In this document: one piece after another, positions 1-9,874 of the stretch | Layout: each line of letters begins with the position of its first letter | Position numbering within the stretch: position 1 is the stretch's first letter | Origin: Chara braunii | Taxonomy: Eukaryota; Streptophyta; Charophyceae; Charales; Characeae | Assembly: GCA_003427395.1 (NCBI GenBank) | Contig: BFEA01000184.1 | Location: 1,473,936 to 1,499,966 of the forward strand | Direction: 5' to 3' | DNA: 26,031 nucleotides | Position numbers and translations under genes: made by a program | The notes under the pieces: generated by a model | Told to the model about the DNA's origin: nothing | Database searches by the model: none | The model's input: only the letters and a program-made list of their open reading frames with translations

Positions 1-101
1 GTTAATTTGGAGGGGCCGGGGGTCAGGGATCCCCGCGGCGGGGTTGCGGGGGTGAAACCCCCAGCCCGGCTTGGGCCCCGGGGATCCCCGCGTGACACCA
101 C
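1..101. other. G+C-rich flank outside the 5' LTR
   Basis: This G+C-rich stretch precedes the first LTR. It contains two copies of GGGATCCCCGCG (near 27 and 81) and a short hairpin, GGGGG-TGAAA-CCCCC, near 50-64. I recognise no gene. Its last bases do not match the bases after the 3' LTR, so no target-site duplication can be paired with it. Confidence 0.5.
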
Positions 102-210
102 TGGCTAGAGTTATAGGAGTTTGTTTCAATACCTGCATTTTCTGAGCTAAGTTTTTTTTTACTTAGATCAATTCTCGCATTTTCAAGGATCATTTTTTGT
201 ACTTGGCCTT

Positions 211-785
211 GTATAAATCTTGACAAGCTACTTTCTCTACGGGAAGCGTTGCCGAAATTTCTGCAAATCCAAGGAGTTAGTCAACTTTTGACTTGTCGAA
301 ATTAAACTTGTCTTTTCTTTATATATGACTTAGTAAAAATTTGAAAAGTGTTTTTTTCTAAAGGGAGTGCTGTCCAAATTTTTGCTGAATCAGGGAGTTA
401 GACAAAATTGGACTTTGAAAAGTCAAAGTTACGTTCAAATTCAGGACTTAGGCTTGTATAAATTTTGGAATAACATTTTTTTAGAGGGAGTGTTGCCGAA
501 ATTTTTGCAAAACCAAGGAGTTAGTTAAATCTTATCTAAGTTGAACTCAAGTTGTCTTTTGAGTTCATATCTGACTTAGTATAAATTTGGAAAGTCTCCC
601 TTTCTGAAGGGAGTGCTGCCCCAATTTGTACTAATTCAGGGAGTAAGGCAGAATTTGACTCTCCTGAGTTAAAGATTATTTCTGCTTTCATATTTGGACT
701 TATATAAATTCTGGAAAGATACTTTTCCTACGGAAGAGCTTTCGAAATTTTCTTAGTTTAAAGGAGATAAATTATATTTTGACAG
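211..785 (+). repeat. Five ~122-bp tandem repeats in the 5' LTR, each with stem-loops
   Basis: Units begin at the motif (G)TATAAAT near 211, 333, 456, 579 and 701, a period of 122-123 bp. Each then has GGGAGTGCTGCC-like and AAGGAGTTAG-like blocks. Two hairpin sites recur. The first is best in unit 4, where CTCCCTT (596-602) pairs with AAGGGAG (607-613). The second is a different palindrome at the same place in units 1-4: TTTTGAC at 286 (one bulged base here, perfect in the 3' LTR), GACTTTGA/TCAAAGTT (411-430), TGAACTCAA/TTGAGTTCA (542-567) and TTTGACTC/GAGTTAAA (654-673). The arms differ but complementarity is kept. Confidence 0.8.
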
Positions 786-1431
786 GTGACGATTCTGGTA
801 GTCTACTCTAAATAAGGGAGATTTTGCCATGAGTCGAGTACCTCTCTTTGGGCACTTGCGTGGGGGTAGTCTTAGATATAGTTAACTAAGATGATTTGAG
901 TAAGATCATGATATGAAGATTGCTCTCGATTGACTTATAGGTTTAGCTTGGGGCATTGACCTGTTATGTGTTACAGGTCCTCCTAATCGTTTGATTCAAG
1001 TCCAGGACTAGATTCAGCTTGATCCCTCGAGGATCATCTTGTATTATCATTGATAACAGGTCGGTTGCTGACTCGTCGGTTTACGATTCAACTCCAATTC
1101 ACTCTCGCTACGCAACGTAAAGGCTTCAGCCTTGTGATTTGGATTGTTTTGTTGTGTTTTCACCCGGACTTTATTTGAATGGTTATTTAAAGAAACGTAC
1201 CGAGTATTTTGCTTTGAGGAGTTGCACAAGAGTAAGGCTTGTATGGCTAAAGCGCGGGGTATGAGTGCAAGGAATGGTTGAAGTTGACCCCGTGTAGTGC
1301 GTGGACTTCTAGATGAATCTTTGATGTGGTTGCATGTATGGTTGTAGTTCGACTTCTTCATGTGACTGCCTATGATTACATACATATATGGTTGAAAAGA
1401 GTCCCACTGTGATTGTGAGAAGTGATCGTCC

Positions 1432-1439
1432 TATATAAA
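1432..1439 (+). promoter_or_regulatory. Probable TATA box of the LTR promoter
   Basis: TATATAAA lies in the middle of the LTR in a locally A+T-rich setting. The 3' LTR has TATAAA at the matching place (16168-16173), so the element is kept in both copies. RNA polymerase II would then start about 30 bp downstream, near 1465, which would mark the U3/R boundary. The start is inferred from spacing only. Confidence 0.5.
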
Positions 1440-2539
1440 TAAGTCTTATGTATATACTTATATGTGCCTTGGGTATTCACGCGGCTTATTGTGATCGTGC
1501 GCAAGGGTTAAACAGATTATGGGTTTGAGAGAAAAGGGAAAGCCCCTTTTATCCTTTGTTTTTTAGAAATTTTTATAGTCGGATGTTGGTCCTCGGCCGG
1601 GATTCAAAGTCCTTTTCCAGGACATCCCAAGCCCTAGGTTCTGCAGGGAAGGAATCTGCCCCCGTGCAGAGCCTATTTGCCTTGCTTTCTGAGACGCTCA
1701 GACCAAAAGCCGGAGGTCTCGCGGCGGTTGCACGACTATTCCTTAAGCCGTGCAATGTTGTGAGGGATTGGACCCTCACAACACCTCGAGTCTGACACTT
1801 GAGTGTCATAAGCGGTACTCGGATCCACGAGGGACCGCTTGATTATGGGCACTACATAATATGCCATTATTGCGACTACTTGCGTACACTTGCATTGCGA
1901 GTCGATATGAGTTAGCCCTGGTCCGCGCGGTTTTATACTAAGTCTCACGCGCGACGCCCATCCGATTTCCGCAGCGAAAAGTTATGGGATCGCTACCGAG
2001 GGACTAGGAGTATAGTCGCGTTGTTTGTGTTGTGTCGTTTCGTATGTGTTTGTGTGTCTTTTTTTTTTTTGTGTGTTCGTAGAGTGGTGTGTGCGTGGTG
2101 TGTGGGATGCGTCCTAGTCGACCGACGCCGAGTCGCGCTTGGGACCCCAGTCCCCCAAGATGTCGGTTCGCGTGCGGGTCCGATAGAGGCGTATTACCGC
2201 TTGTACCCCCTATGGTACAGCGAACGAGAAACGCCCTCGGCTGGTCCACCTCTGCGATCACAACTGATTAACTTTCGTATTGTGGACAGGTAGCCCGGCG
2301 GGGATACGCCCACCGAAGGGATGTGACAACTCCCGTAAGGTGAAGGTAAGTCGTGCCTCGCGTAGGCCCTATCCTGTCGTAGGGGCTCGCGAGAGGTATG
2401 GCTGGCGCACTCGGCCGGAGCGACTTGCGGAAGCTCCATGTATGTATCGCGACGAGGATGAAAAACCAACTCCTGCGTGATGCGGCCAGGAGGGTCCCGC
2501 GCTGCCCTGGTGCGGTGCCGGACTGATGCGCTCGACAGG

Positions 2540-2558
2540 TGGCGCCGTTGCCGGAGAT
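2540..2558 (+). promoter_or_regulatory. Primer-binding site complementary to tRNA-Asp(GUC)
   Basis: The sequence TGGCGCCGTTGCCGG followed by AGAT begins two bases after the 5' LTR. It is complementary to the 3' end of plant tRNA-Asp(GUC), including the CCA tail, with one mismatch in the first 19 bases (A where G is expected). Reverse transcription of minus-strand DNA would be primed here. The site is absent after the 3' LTR, as expected. tRNA-Asp priming is known from Athila-type plant Ty3/gypsy elements. Confidence 0.88.
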
Positions 2559-4854
2559 AACGGTTGCCTACAGTTGTCCCTGGTGGAACGACATCCGGGT
2601 ATCTGAAGTGGCAAAAATGAGAAATCTTTGATAAACTTGTATGACTGATTGGTTAATATTTTGACTATTGTTGGAAGTATAGGGTTTGAAGGTCCTTAGA
2701 AATCGGACCTAGATTTGTAGCAGGTTGATGACTCAAACGGAATGACCGGATCTGCTTTATTGATTGGCTTAGTTGGAATGGTTGGTTGCAGACGACATTG
2801 ATTAAGGCATTAAGTGAGGGTAGATTGTGTGACTTGGTTTTGATCGAGACAACTGAGTTTTGAATAACGCGGTATAAGTGGCTCAAGAGTGATAAGTGTT
2901 TTTATTATGGGTCCACGAACCCTGACTGGCATAATGATAGCTGAAATTGATAACCCTTATGATCAGATGGCCGACATATTTGGACGATGCTTTGCGTACT
3001 TGATATGGCTAAGGTTAAACATGACTATTGTGAGAGTTAACCCTATCATGCATCATTTTTGACTACTATAAGAGTCATCTGAGTGGTTGGAGGCTAAGGA
3101 TGAGTGGGATAGTGTTCCTCTGTCAAGAGTTGAAAGTATAGATCCTCTCATAAATGTCAGGTTAGGAGTCGTCTCTACACTTTGAGGAGAGATGGGTTAA
3201 GGAAAGCAGAAAGATATTATGAGTATGGACTAAGATGTTTGACTCTAGGTCCTAAGTGGTGGATCAATCTATATAATCAAAGAAGATAATAGGTTTGCAT
3301 GACGTCCTCTCTACAAAAGTGGTATCTGACCCTAGAGGCAGTAAGAATGACAGTAAAGGGGCTAACAATTAAGTCATCCCGTTTACTTTCGCTAGAACGA
3401 GGGGATGTAGATAATGTTAGACCTCCACTTGTACCTTTTCAGGTTTGGACAATCCACTTGAATCTAATTGAAATTTGAACTAAGGACTTGAGGTTATTTT
3501 TCTCATGGGTTTTCTTTTGACTTATATGTTAAATTTATTTATATATGTCAGATTCTATTGTGAATAAGCCTGTTTTGTGTCTATCTATGTAAGGCTATAT
3601 GCTTGATGTCGTTTTGCTTGATGATCATTATTTTTGATGATATTCAGATAGGTTATTTATCTGAAGTACTGGTCTGAACCTGTCAATCGGCAATGATTTA
3701 TATGAGTGTCTCAAGTCCAAATATCGATTTATGACTGACTGATAAGGTTATTTGGTTGGATTGCTCTTCAAACAGAGGCAAAGATGTTGCACAGAATCCA
3801 CGTCTGATGCGGATTCAAAGGTGAATGGAGTGACCGCTTCTTGGGGTAAGATATTATCTCATGGAGTGGTCGATGTGTAAGGTCTGCCCTAAGGAAGGTG
3901 ACAATCTTATGTTATTGTTTCCCTGAAAGATAGCTTTGAAGAAGTTATAGATTGTCTTGTAATTAGTAGTGAGACCCACGCCGGAACTATGTTCCTGGTC
4001 CATAGTGGGGTGTTGCTGTTGTATCTTCTGTGATAAAACAACTACACGACTACTGAAAAGGAGGAAAGTGTTTGAAACTTGTTAGGCTTTGGTTTATGAG
4101 GGAAGCAACTACTACATGCCACAGGAAAGTAGGGGGTGAATCTCCAACTTTCTTTATGACGAGTAGGTTCGCCAGCATAGGACGGGGCTGCACCACCCCG
4201 AAGCGTGTATGGTGAGGTTGTTTACCTTGTCGACAAAGGTCTGCAAGGAACAAATGCTAGAATCGGAGGGAGCAGCACTGAGACTTAATCCTTGAGCGGA
4301 GCTCGGGGGCTTAAGATGTTATCCAGTCAAAAAAGGGTTACACTGCCCCTCGCCACACTATACTTCTGTCAAAGCTGGGGAGTAAAAGTATAATACTCTT
4401 ATCGTTATTATGTCTGAGAATGCTATTGGTTGGCAATTTCATCTATGATTATGACATATCTATCATATGATACACCTGCTGATATAGGCAATCATTATGA
4501 GGTAGTTGTATATGTTTCTAGTAATTGACTAGCCTGAGTGTGATGCATTTGATTTTTACAAGTATTATTTTTTTGGTGATATATAATTTTCCAGGAATTA
4601 TTATTATTATTATAAAATATTTTTGATATCTGTGAATGAACAATTATTATGATATATTACCACTATAAGTTTCTCTGAGTGGAATGGTTGCAGACGCTGG
4701 AAGGGACAAATCTTAGTGAAAGGAGATTTAAGGTTAAGGTTTTAGCAGTTGAGGTCGTAGAATGTGATTGTCAGCATGGTAACGGAAGGCGTATGCTGAA
4801 CGTCTGTCTGTGATGGGCAGAACCCAGACAGAGCTAACTTAGAGGCAACTCAGG
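2559..4854. other. Element interior, no gene recognised
   Basis: This is the leader side of the retroelement interior. Stop codons are frequent in all frames and the longest open frames are below about 75 codons. I see no gag-like or zinc-knuckle motif. The stretch is A+T-rich, with a TTATTATTATTAT microsatellite near 4599-4612. It may be an untranslated leader or decayed gag sequence. Confidence 0.5.
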
Positions 4855-5529
4855 ATGCCTTACACTAGGGAAGATCCCAATATAGCCTTGCTATCTGAAA
4901 GGGAAGACAGAATCGAGATGTCCTTGCCAAGACGGGTTAAAGAGGGGGAATATATTTCTTCTTGGTGGGGCGTACAAATGGATATGGGTATCTTTGCCTG
5001 GATCGAGTCTGGTTTCGATGACAATCAGGATTGCGTGATTGTGAGGGTGACCCTATACGCTCCGCCATCATTGTGGGTCTTGCATGGGATTGAGTTGACG
5101 TTGGGGCGTGAGAGTCTGCTTACGAGACCCTTGAGGGTAGCTGAAGCAGCTGCAGCAAAATGGGCGAGAGACAGGGTTCGTGAGGGAGAAGAGCAGGTGG
5201 AGACCCATGAAGAGGTTAACCGTGCTAAAGAGTTTGTACTTCCTTCAGCCTCGTTAAGAGTCGTTCTGCCATATTTTCTCGTAGAGAAGTGTTTTGGGGG
5301 ACATGCAAGGGTAGAAGCTGCAGCAGAAGCCGCCTTGAGAGCGCGAGAATGGGGTTATGGACGTTATACGTGTGAAATGATCTATGGTCTATACTTAGAC
5401 CTAAGGTTTTTACCTCCTAGTCATGGGTTCAGAAATATGGCCAACATGGTTGACACTTATGCTAGATCCCATGACCCTGAAGAGAGAGCTCAAGATTGGG
5501 GTGAAATTTGGGCAGTGGCAGGACAATAG
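4855..5529 (+). CDS. Unknown 224-aa protein inside the retroelement
   Basis: This is the longest intact frame in the element interior, and I do not recognise its family. An in-frame TAG at 4840-4842 lies just upstream of the ATG, so this start is the natural one. The product is soluble-looking, with no signal peptide or membrane segment. Residues about 20-50 are rich in aromatic and acidic residues (SSWWGVQMDMGIF, ESGFDDNQDC). Two Ala/Glu/Arg-rich stretches that should be helical follow (about 94-125 and 154-165). The C-terminus is acidic (DPEERAQDWGEIW). There is no CCHC knuckle, DTG protease motif or RT motif. It could be a gag remnant, a captured host fragment, or a chance open frame. It stands out because the surrounding 12 kb is closed by stops in every frame. 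Confidence 0.4.
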   Translation: MPYTREDPNIALLSEREDRIEMSLPRRVKEGEYISSWWGVQMDMGIFAWIESGFDDNQDCVIVRVTLYAPPSLWVLHGIELTLGRESLLTRPLRVAEAAAAKWARDRVREGEEQVETHEEVNRAKEFVLPSASLRVVLPYFLVEKCFGGHARVEAAAEAALRAREWGYGRYTCEMIYGLYLDLRFLPPSHGFRNMANMVDTYARSHDPEERAQDWGEIWAVAGQ

Positions 5530-6275
5530 GAAATGTCCTCATATTCTACTAAATGCTTCTCTCGTGGGCTCGTCTATGGCCGTCTTACTATGTAGTACAA
5601 GGGATGAGGGTCAATGACGTTTGCAGCAATGATTACTGTCTGCCCATAGCCAACGTTGAGAGTTGTCTATGTAAATTGTATATTGTTTAGTACCCCTAAG
5701 GTTAGAGCAGGGTGACTAAAATTTTGAATGTTGTTGTATGGACGACATGAATGGCGGTAAAGGGATAAGGCTAGGGAGAGTACAATAGTGAAAGAAGGAA
5801 ACTAGCCTTAACCACTACACTTGAGAAACTTTCAACCAGAAATTGACCTTAGATCATTTGGGCCACTTTTAATAAAGTGCACTTGTATATACATGAACAT
5901 AGGAGTTAGGACAGTAGGCCAACTGATTGTGTGATCCTAACTTCTTGTTTTAGTCAGCAGGACCTCGGCTATATACCGAGTAATTAGAAGATGTGTGTGC
6001 AAGTATTTAGAGTATTGTAAAAAGGGGTTGTGGAGGTGTCGGGGATTATGACTCAGGGAGTATGTTCTATCATAAACGGTTTCATGTCGAACTGGAGAAT
6101 CGCATCAGAAACTCTTATGTCAACTCAAGAGTAGAATGGGTAGAGCATGATTTAAGTATGAGAGCGAGCTTCGTGTGTGTATAAGTTGTCGAGGGAAAAA
6201 TTTTGTTGAGCTTATGATCTTGGAACATAGTCTGGAGCGCATTCAGAGGTCACGTGAGAGTATGCTCTGATTAGA
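5530..6275. other. Element interior, no gene recognised
   Basis: This non-coding stretch lies between the 224-codon ORF and the duplicated segment. Only short frames are present. I see no repeats, RNA genes or regulatory motifs here. Confidence 0.5.
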
Positions 6276-7523
6276 GACTTTGATTTACTTTTTGATTGTG
6301 GTACTTGCCTAATTTTTGTACATACGTATGTTTAAGGGTATTGCCTTGAGTTGAGAGGGTATATCCGTTTATGTGCTTGTATATGATAGGGAAACATGTA
6401 TAGCAGTTTGATTCAAGACAATTATAAGTTTTTGGCTGATTGAGGCCTAGTGTGTTTCCTCTTCGCCTCTGGATATTTTTGGTATGTCTTGAGTTGCTTG
6501 GATTCCTCTGAGTCAAGGGATACGATTGTTTTATGATTAAGACGGTTTCAGTTTGACCCTGGCCAGAAAGGTTATGAAATTTGTGTGATATCGGGGTCGA
6601 TTTAAGTTAGGATCTGTTCAACTATGTACGAACTCACGACTACCTTTTGCTATGATTCGTTGGGTAGGATATCCTACCTCTGAGTGTATATTGAGCGGAG
6701 ATTTACAAGACTATCCGTTGTATATGACGATCACTATCACTCTCACATGTGTGGTTTTATCCTGATGTATGTTGATATAGTGTGGGAGATGTGTGAGAAA
6801 CATCTCATATAGTTTGTATGTTGTAAATGTGAAAGAATGTGAACTGTCTACTCTTCGGTATACTCGTTCGATCTGCCGTCGGGCGGATGATAGGGCAGAG
6901 TATAAGGAGAGGGAGCGCAGTCTGTTTAGGAATGATCGTAAGGATCCTAGGGGATTTGTGGGTCTTTGAGACCCGAATGCTTTATCATGCCGAATGTTGA
7001 TTGCTTAAGCTGTGACGAGGACCCATAAGATGGTCTCTAAGTGATGGTTGTTCCATAATGAGACCCCCTTAGATTTTTGGAAAAGGGGGGATGTTTGGCT
7101 TTATGATGAGACCCCTCGTGATTCTTTGGAAGAAGGGGTGTTTTGCTTTGTGGTCAAAACCCCTTGGATTTTTGGAAAAAAAGGTGGTCTTGGGCTGTTG
7201 AAATACTCACCCCTAAAGGTGGGTGAACTGATTAATGGCATGGTAAGTTGTCTGATGAGTGATAAAGTCTGACGAAAAGGGCCACATTTGCTTAGAATGT
7301 TTGAGAAGGTCGCAATGAGTGCAGGACGAGAGATGTCTCAGGATGGGTGGCTGCTGGCTCTGATCAAGTCAGGGGTGACGACCTTGGGGACCTAGCGGTG
7401 ATTTTGTTTGTGAGCATGCGAGGGATACCATGCCTTTTGTGGCAGGGCTGGTAAATGCCTTCAGACCCCTACGCAATTGCGCAGTGGACCCGTGATTTTG
7501 TTTTGCGACGCCCCGTCTAACCA
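6276..7523 (+). repeat. First copy of an artefactual 1,248-bp duplication
   Basis: This segment is repeated at 7562-8809 with a constant offset of 1,286 bp and no visible indel. The two copies are separated exactly by the Nextera junction adapter. I noted three substitutions (7455/8741 and two near 7512-7516/8798-8802), plus Ns only in the second copy. The real genome most likely has a single copy. Its content is non-coding interior of the LTR element. The open frames on it are not supported as genes. Confidence 0.85.
7059..7196 (+). repeat. Three ~48-bp tandem units, each a C-tract/G-tract hairpin
   Basis: Units start near 7059, 7107 and 7154. Each has a C run, a TTTGGA-type spacer and a G run. 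Unit 1 pairs CCCCCTT (7064-7070) with AAGGGGG (7083-7089). Unit 2 pairs ACCCCT (7111-7116) with AGGGGT (7134-7139). Unit 3 pairs imperfectly (ACCCCTT against AAGGTGGT). A 74-codon open frame crosses the array, but its repetitive sequence (WKRGDVWLYDETP and similar) looks like translated repeat. The same array appears at about 8345-8482 in the artefactual second copy. Confidence 0.6.
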
Positions 7524-7561
7524 CTGTCTCTTATACACATCTAGATGTGTATAAGAGACAG
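7524..7561. other. Nextera mate-pair junction adapter (assembly contaminant)
   Basis: The 38 bases are two Tn5 mosaic ends placed head to head: CTGTCTCTTATACACATCT followed directly by AGATGTGTATAAGAGACAG. This is the circularisation junction of Illumina Nextera mate-pair libraries. It is not a natural transposon end here: no Tn5/IS50 sequence surrounds it, and the flanks are two copies of the same 1,248-bp segment. An untrimmed chimeric read was built into the scaffold. Confidence 0.97.
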
Positions 7562-8809
7562 GACTTTGATTTACTTTTTGATTGTGGTACTTGCCTAATT
7601 TTTGTACATACGTATGTTTAAGGGTATTGCCTTGAGTTGAGAGGGTATATCCGTTTATGTGCTTGTATATGATAGGGAAACATGTATAGCAGTTTGATTC
7701 AAGACAATTATAAGTTTTTGGCTGATTGAGGCCTAGTGTGTTTCCTCTTCGCCTCTGGATATTTTTGGTATGTCTTGAGTTGCTTGGATTCCTCTGAGTC
7801 AAGGGATACGATTGTTTTATGATTAAGACGGTTTCAGTTTGACCCTGGCCAGAAAGGTTATGAAATTTGTGTGATATCGGGGTCGATTTAAGTTAGGATC
7901 TGTTCAACTATGTACGAACTCACGACTACCTTTTGCTATGATTCGTTGGGTAGGATATCCTACCTCTGAGTGTATATTGAGCGGAGATTTACAAGACTAT
8001 CCGTTGTATATGACGATCACTATCACTCTCACATGTGTGGTTTTATCCTGATGTATGTTGATATAGTGTGGGAGATGTGTGAGAAACATCTCATATAGTT
8101 TGTATGTTGTAAATGTGAAAGAATGTGAACTGTCTACTCTTCGGTATACTCGTTCGATCTGCCGTCGGGCGGATGATAGGGCAGAGTATAAGGAGAGGGA
8201 GCGCAGTCTGTTTAGGAATGATCGTAAGGATCCTAGGGGATTTGTGGGTCTTTGAGACCCGAATGCTTTATCATGCCGAATGTTGATTGCTTAAGCTGTG
8301 ACGAGGACCCATAAGATGGTCTCTNAGTGATGGNTGTTCCATAATGAGACCCCCTTAGATTTTTGGAAAAGGGGGGATGTTTGGCTTTATGATGAGACCC
8401 CTCGTGATTCTTTGGAAGNNGGGGTGTTTTGCTTTGTGGTNAAAACCCCTTGGATTTTTGGAAAAAAANGTGGTCTTGGGCTGTTGAAATACTCACCCCT
8501 AAAGGTGGGNGAACTNATTAATGGCATGGTAAGTTGTNTGATGAGTGATAAAGTCTGACGAAAAGGGCCACATTTGCTTNGAATGTTTGAGAAGGTCGCA
8601 ATGAGTGCAGGNCGAGAGATGTCTCAGGATGGGTGGCTGCTGGCTCTGATCAAGTCAGGGGTGACGACCTTGGGGACCTAGCGGTGATTTTGTTTGTGAG
8701 CATGCGAGGGATACCATGCCTTTTGTGGCAGGGCTGGTAAATGTCTTCAGACCCCTACGCAATTGCGCAGTGGACCCGTGATTTTGTTTTGCGACGCTCC
8801 ATCTAACCA
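7562..8809 (+). repeat. Second copy of the artefactual duplication, N-containing
   Basis: This repeats 6276-7523 base for base, except for a few substitutions and about a dozen Ns between about 8325 and 8580 (another N lies at 8844, past the copy). The Ns mark low-quality or conflicting consensus. After 8809 the sequence continues into unique interior, whereas copy one ends in the adapter. This fits a contig end that was extended through the chimeric read and then joined again. Confidence 0.85.
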
Positions 8810-9539
8810 CTTGTGCTAGTTCTGGGACATATTGAGAAATACCNAGCTAAACGGTAAAGGTTAGTACCTCTAGGGCGTAACCCCAGTGGATGGCTGCTAG
8901 CCGGCGCAACCTGGCTGCGGGACCGCGGAGTAAGAGTTTAAGGGGAGTTGCCCGCCCCAGGGAAATTACACCGTAAGATAGTGAAGGTTGAGGTTTTTGG
9001 GAAATCCAGATTAAATGCTTATTAGGTGGAAGCCTATCGTTGCGCAACCAGCGAGGGTATTGCCGCAAAATAACAAACGCGGTGGGCCGTAGTCCCGGTC
9101 TGATCAGCCAGGCTATGGTGGGCCAAGATGGAGACCTAGCCTTTCTGTACTAGACTGCAGGAAGAACCGAGTGAAGATTATGTATATATAAACATATGTG
9201 TATTTTGTTGTGAGGAACTTCTTGGAAAAGAAGGTGAGTGTGCCTTCCAAGGTCTCAGTTAGGGCCCGCGTCCCTAGTTTTGGCCAAGACTAGGGACACC
9301 CAACGAGAAGTAGAAGGTTGTCTAGGGCCGGGGTGAGACGATAATTGAGAGGGTCTTTGAAACTTATGCTGTCAGCATCTTATTGACAGCGGCGATGGGG
9401 ACCCGGATTGGAACCCTGGCAGCATATAGTTGCAAAGGCATGTTTTAATGGAAGCCTCCACCTCGGGTCTGTCGGCTAATCGGATTGGTCCCTACTTTCG
9501 TCAGCATTTTGGGTAGTCTATTAGCCTTTCGATTTTGCG
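8810..9539. other. Element interior with nested inverted repeats
   Basis: No gene is recognised. A perfect inverted repeat pairs GCTGTCA (9368-9374) with TGACAGC (9384-9390). A larger one overlaps it: TATGCTG (9366-9372) and CAGCATA (about 9420-9426). Base composition shifts from A+T-rich to G+C-rich at about 8830, which may mark the start of a nested insertion. Confidence 0.4.
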
Positions 9540-9608
9540 AAGCGATGAGGGAGTCGCTTTATATGGTCCGGTAAGCAATGGGGACGTCGCTTATTGTGGT
9601 CCGGTAAG
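9540..9608 (+). repeat. Two ~36-bp tandem units ending in GGTCCGGTAAGC
   Basis: Two adjacent copies share GTCGCTTAT or GTCGCTTTAT followed by a TGGTCCGGTAAGC-like end. The second copy abuts the start of the dispersed repeat at 9609. Confidence 0.6.
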
Positions 9609-9874
9609 CTGTCAGCGCGAATACCCTTACAAGGGTATCCGCCCTGGTTTTTGCAGAGTGACAAAAAATAAGTTTGAGTCGGAATTTTTTAGTAGACCGC
9701 GCGAGTCGCAGCAGTCAATCGGCTGAAAGTTTGACTGGAATATCTAGAAGTAGGGAGTGCGTGGGCGCGCAGACATGAGGCGCATGTAATTTTTATCTAT
9801 TGATGATTGAAGAGCCGGCGTAATCGCCGGTTAAATTTTTACTTATTTATTTCTGATTTAAAACTAGGATTAAA
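9609..9874 (+). repeat. Dispersed repeat family, divergent copy A
   Basis: This stretch shares several ordered blocks with 25761-26031. The blocks are a nearly identical start (CTGTCRGCGCGAATACCC and on through GGTATCCGCCCTGGTTTTTGCA), GACCGCGC-like and TTGACTGG blocks, GTGGGCGCGCA, a GCCGG hairpin region, and an A+T-rich tail TTATTTATTT.TGATT. The conserved start contains the hairpin ATACCCTT-AC-AAGGGTAT (9621-9638). The TGT... start is compatible with an LTR terminus, but no paired copy or primer-binding site is visible. A MITE or SINE-like element is also possible. Confidence 0.65.

Larger units (their letters stand above)
102..2537 (+). repeat. 5' LTR
   Basis: This is the first long direct repeat. 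It aligns with 14840-17270 almost end to end and the homology stops abruptly after CTCGAC, two bases before the primer-binding site. By eye the copies differ at 3 of 60 positions (1741-1800 against 16471-16530) and 2 of 76 (2461-2536), but more in the A+T-rich first kilobase. Many differences are C/T or G/A, consistent with deamination of methylated cytosines. The parts are a tandem-repeat block (211 to about 780), a TATA box (1432), and a G+C-rich 3' third (about 1800-2537) with a T run and GT-rich tract near 2050-2110. All open frames in it are short and lie in several frames of both strands, so I call no gene. Confidence 0.85.

Noticed and set aside
7524-7561. Natural Tn5/IS50 end or tandem transposon junction
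   Set aside because: Only the head-to-head 19-bp mosaic ends are present, with no IS50 sequence, and they sit between duplicated host sequence: the library adapter explains it fully.
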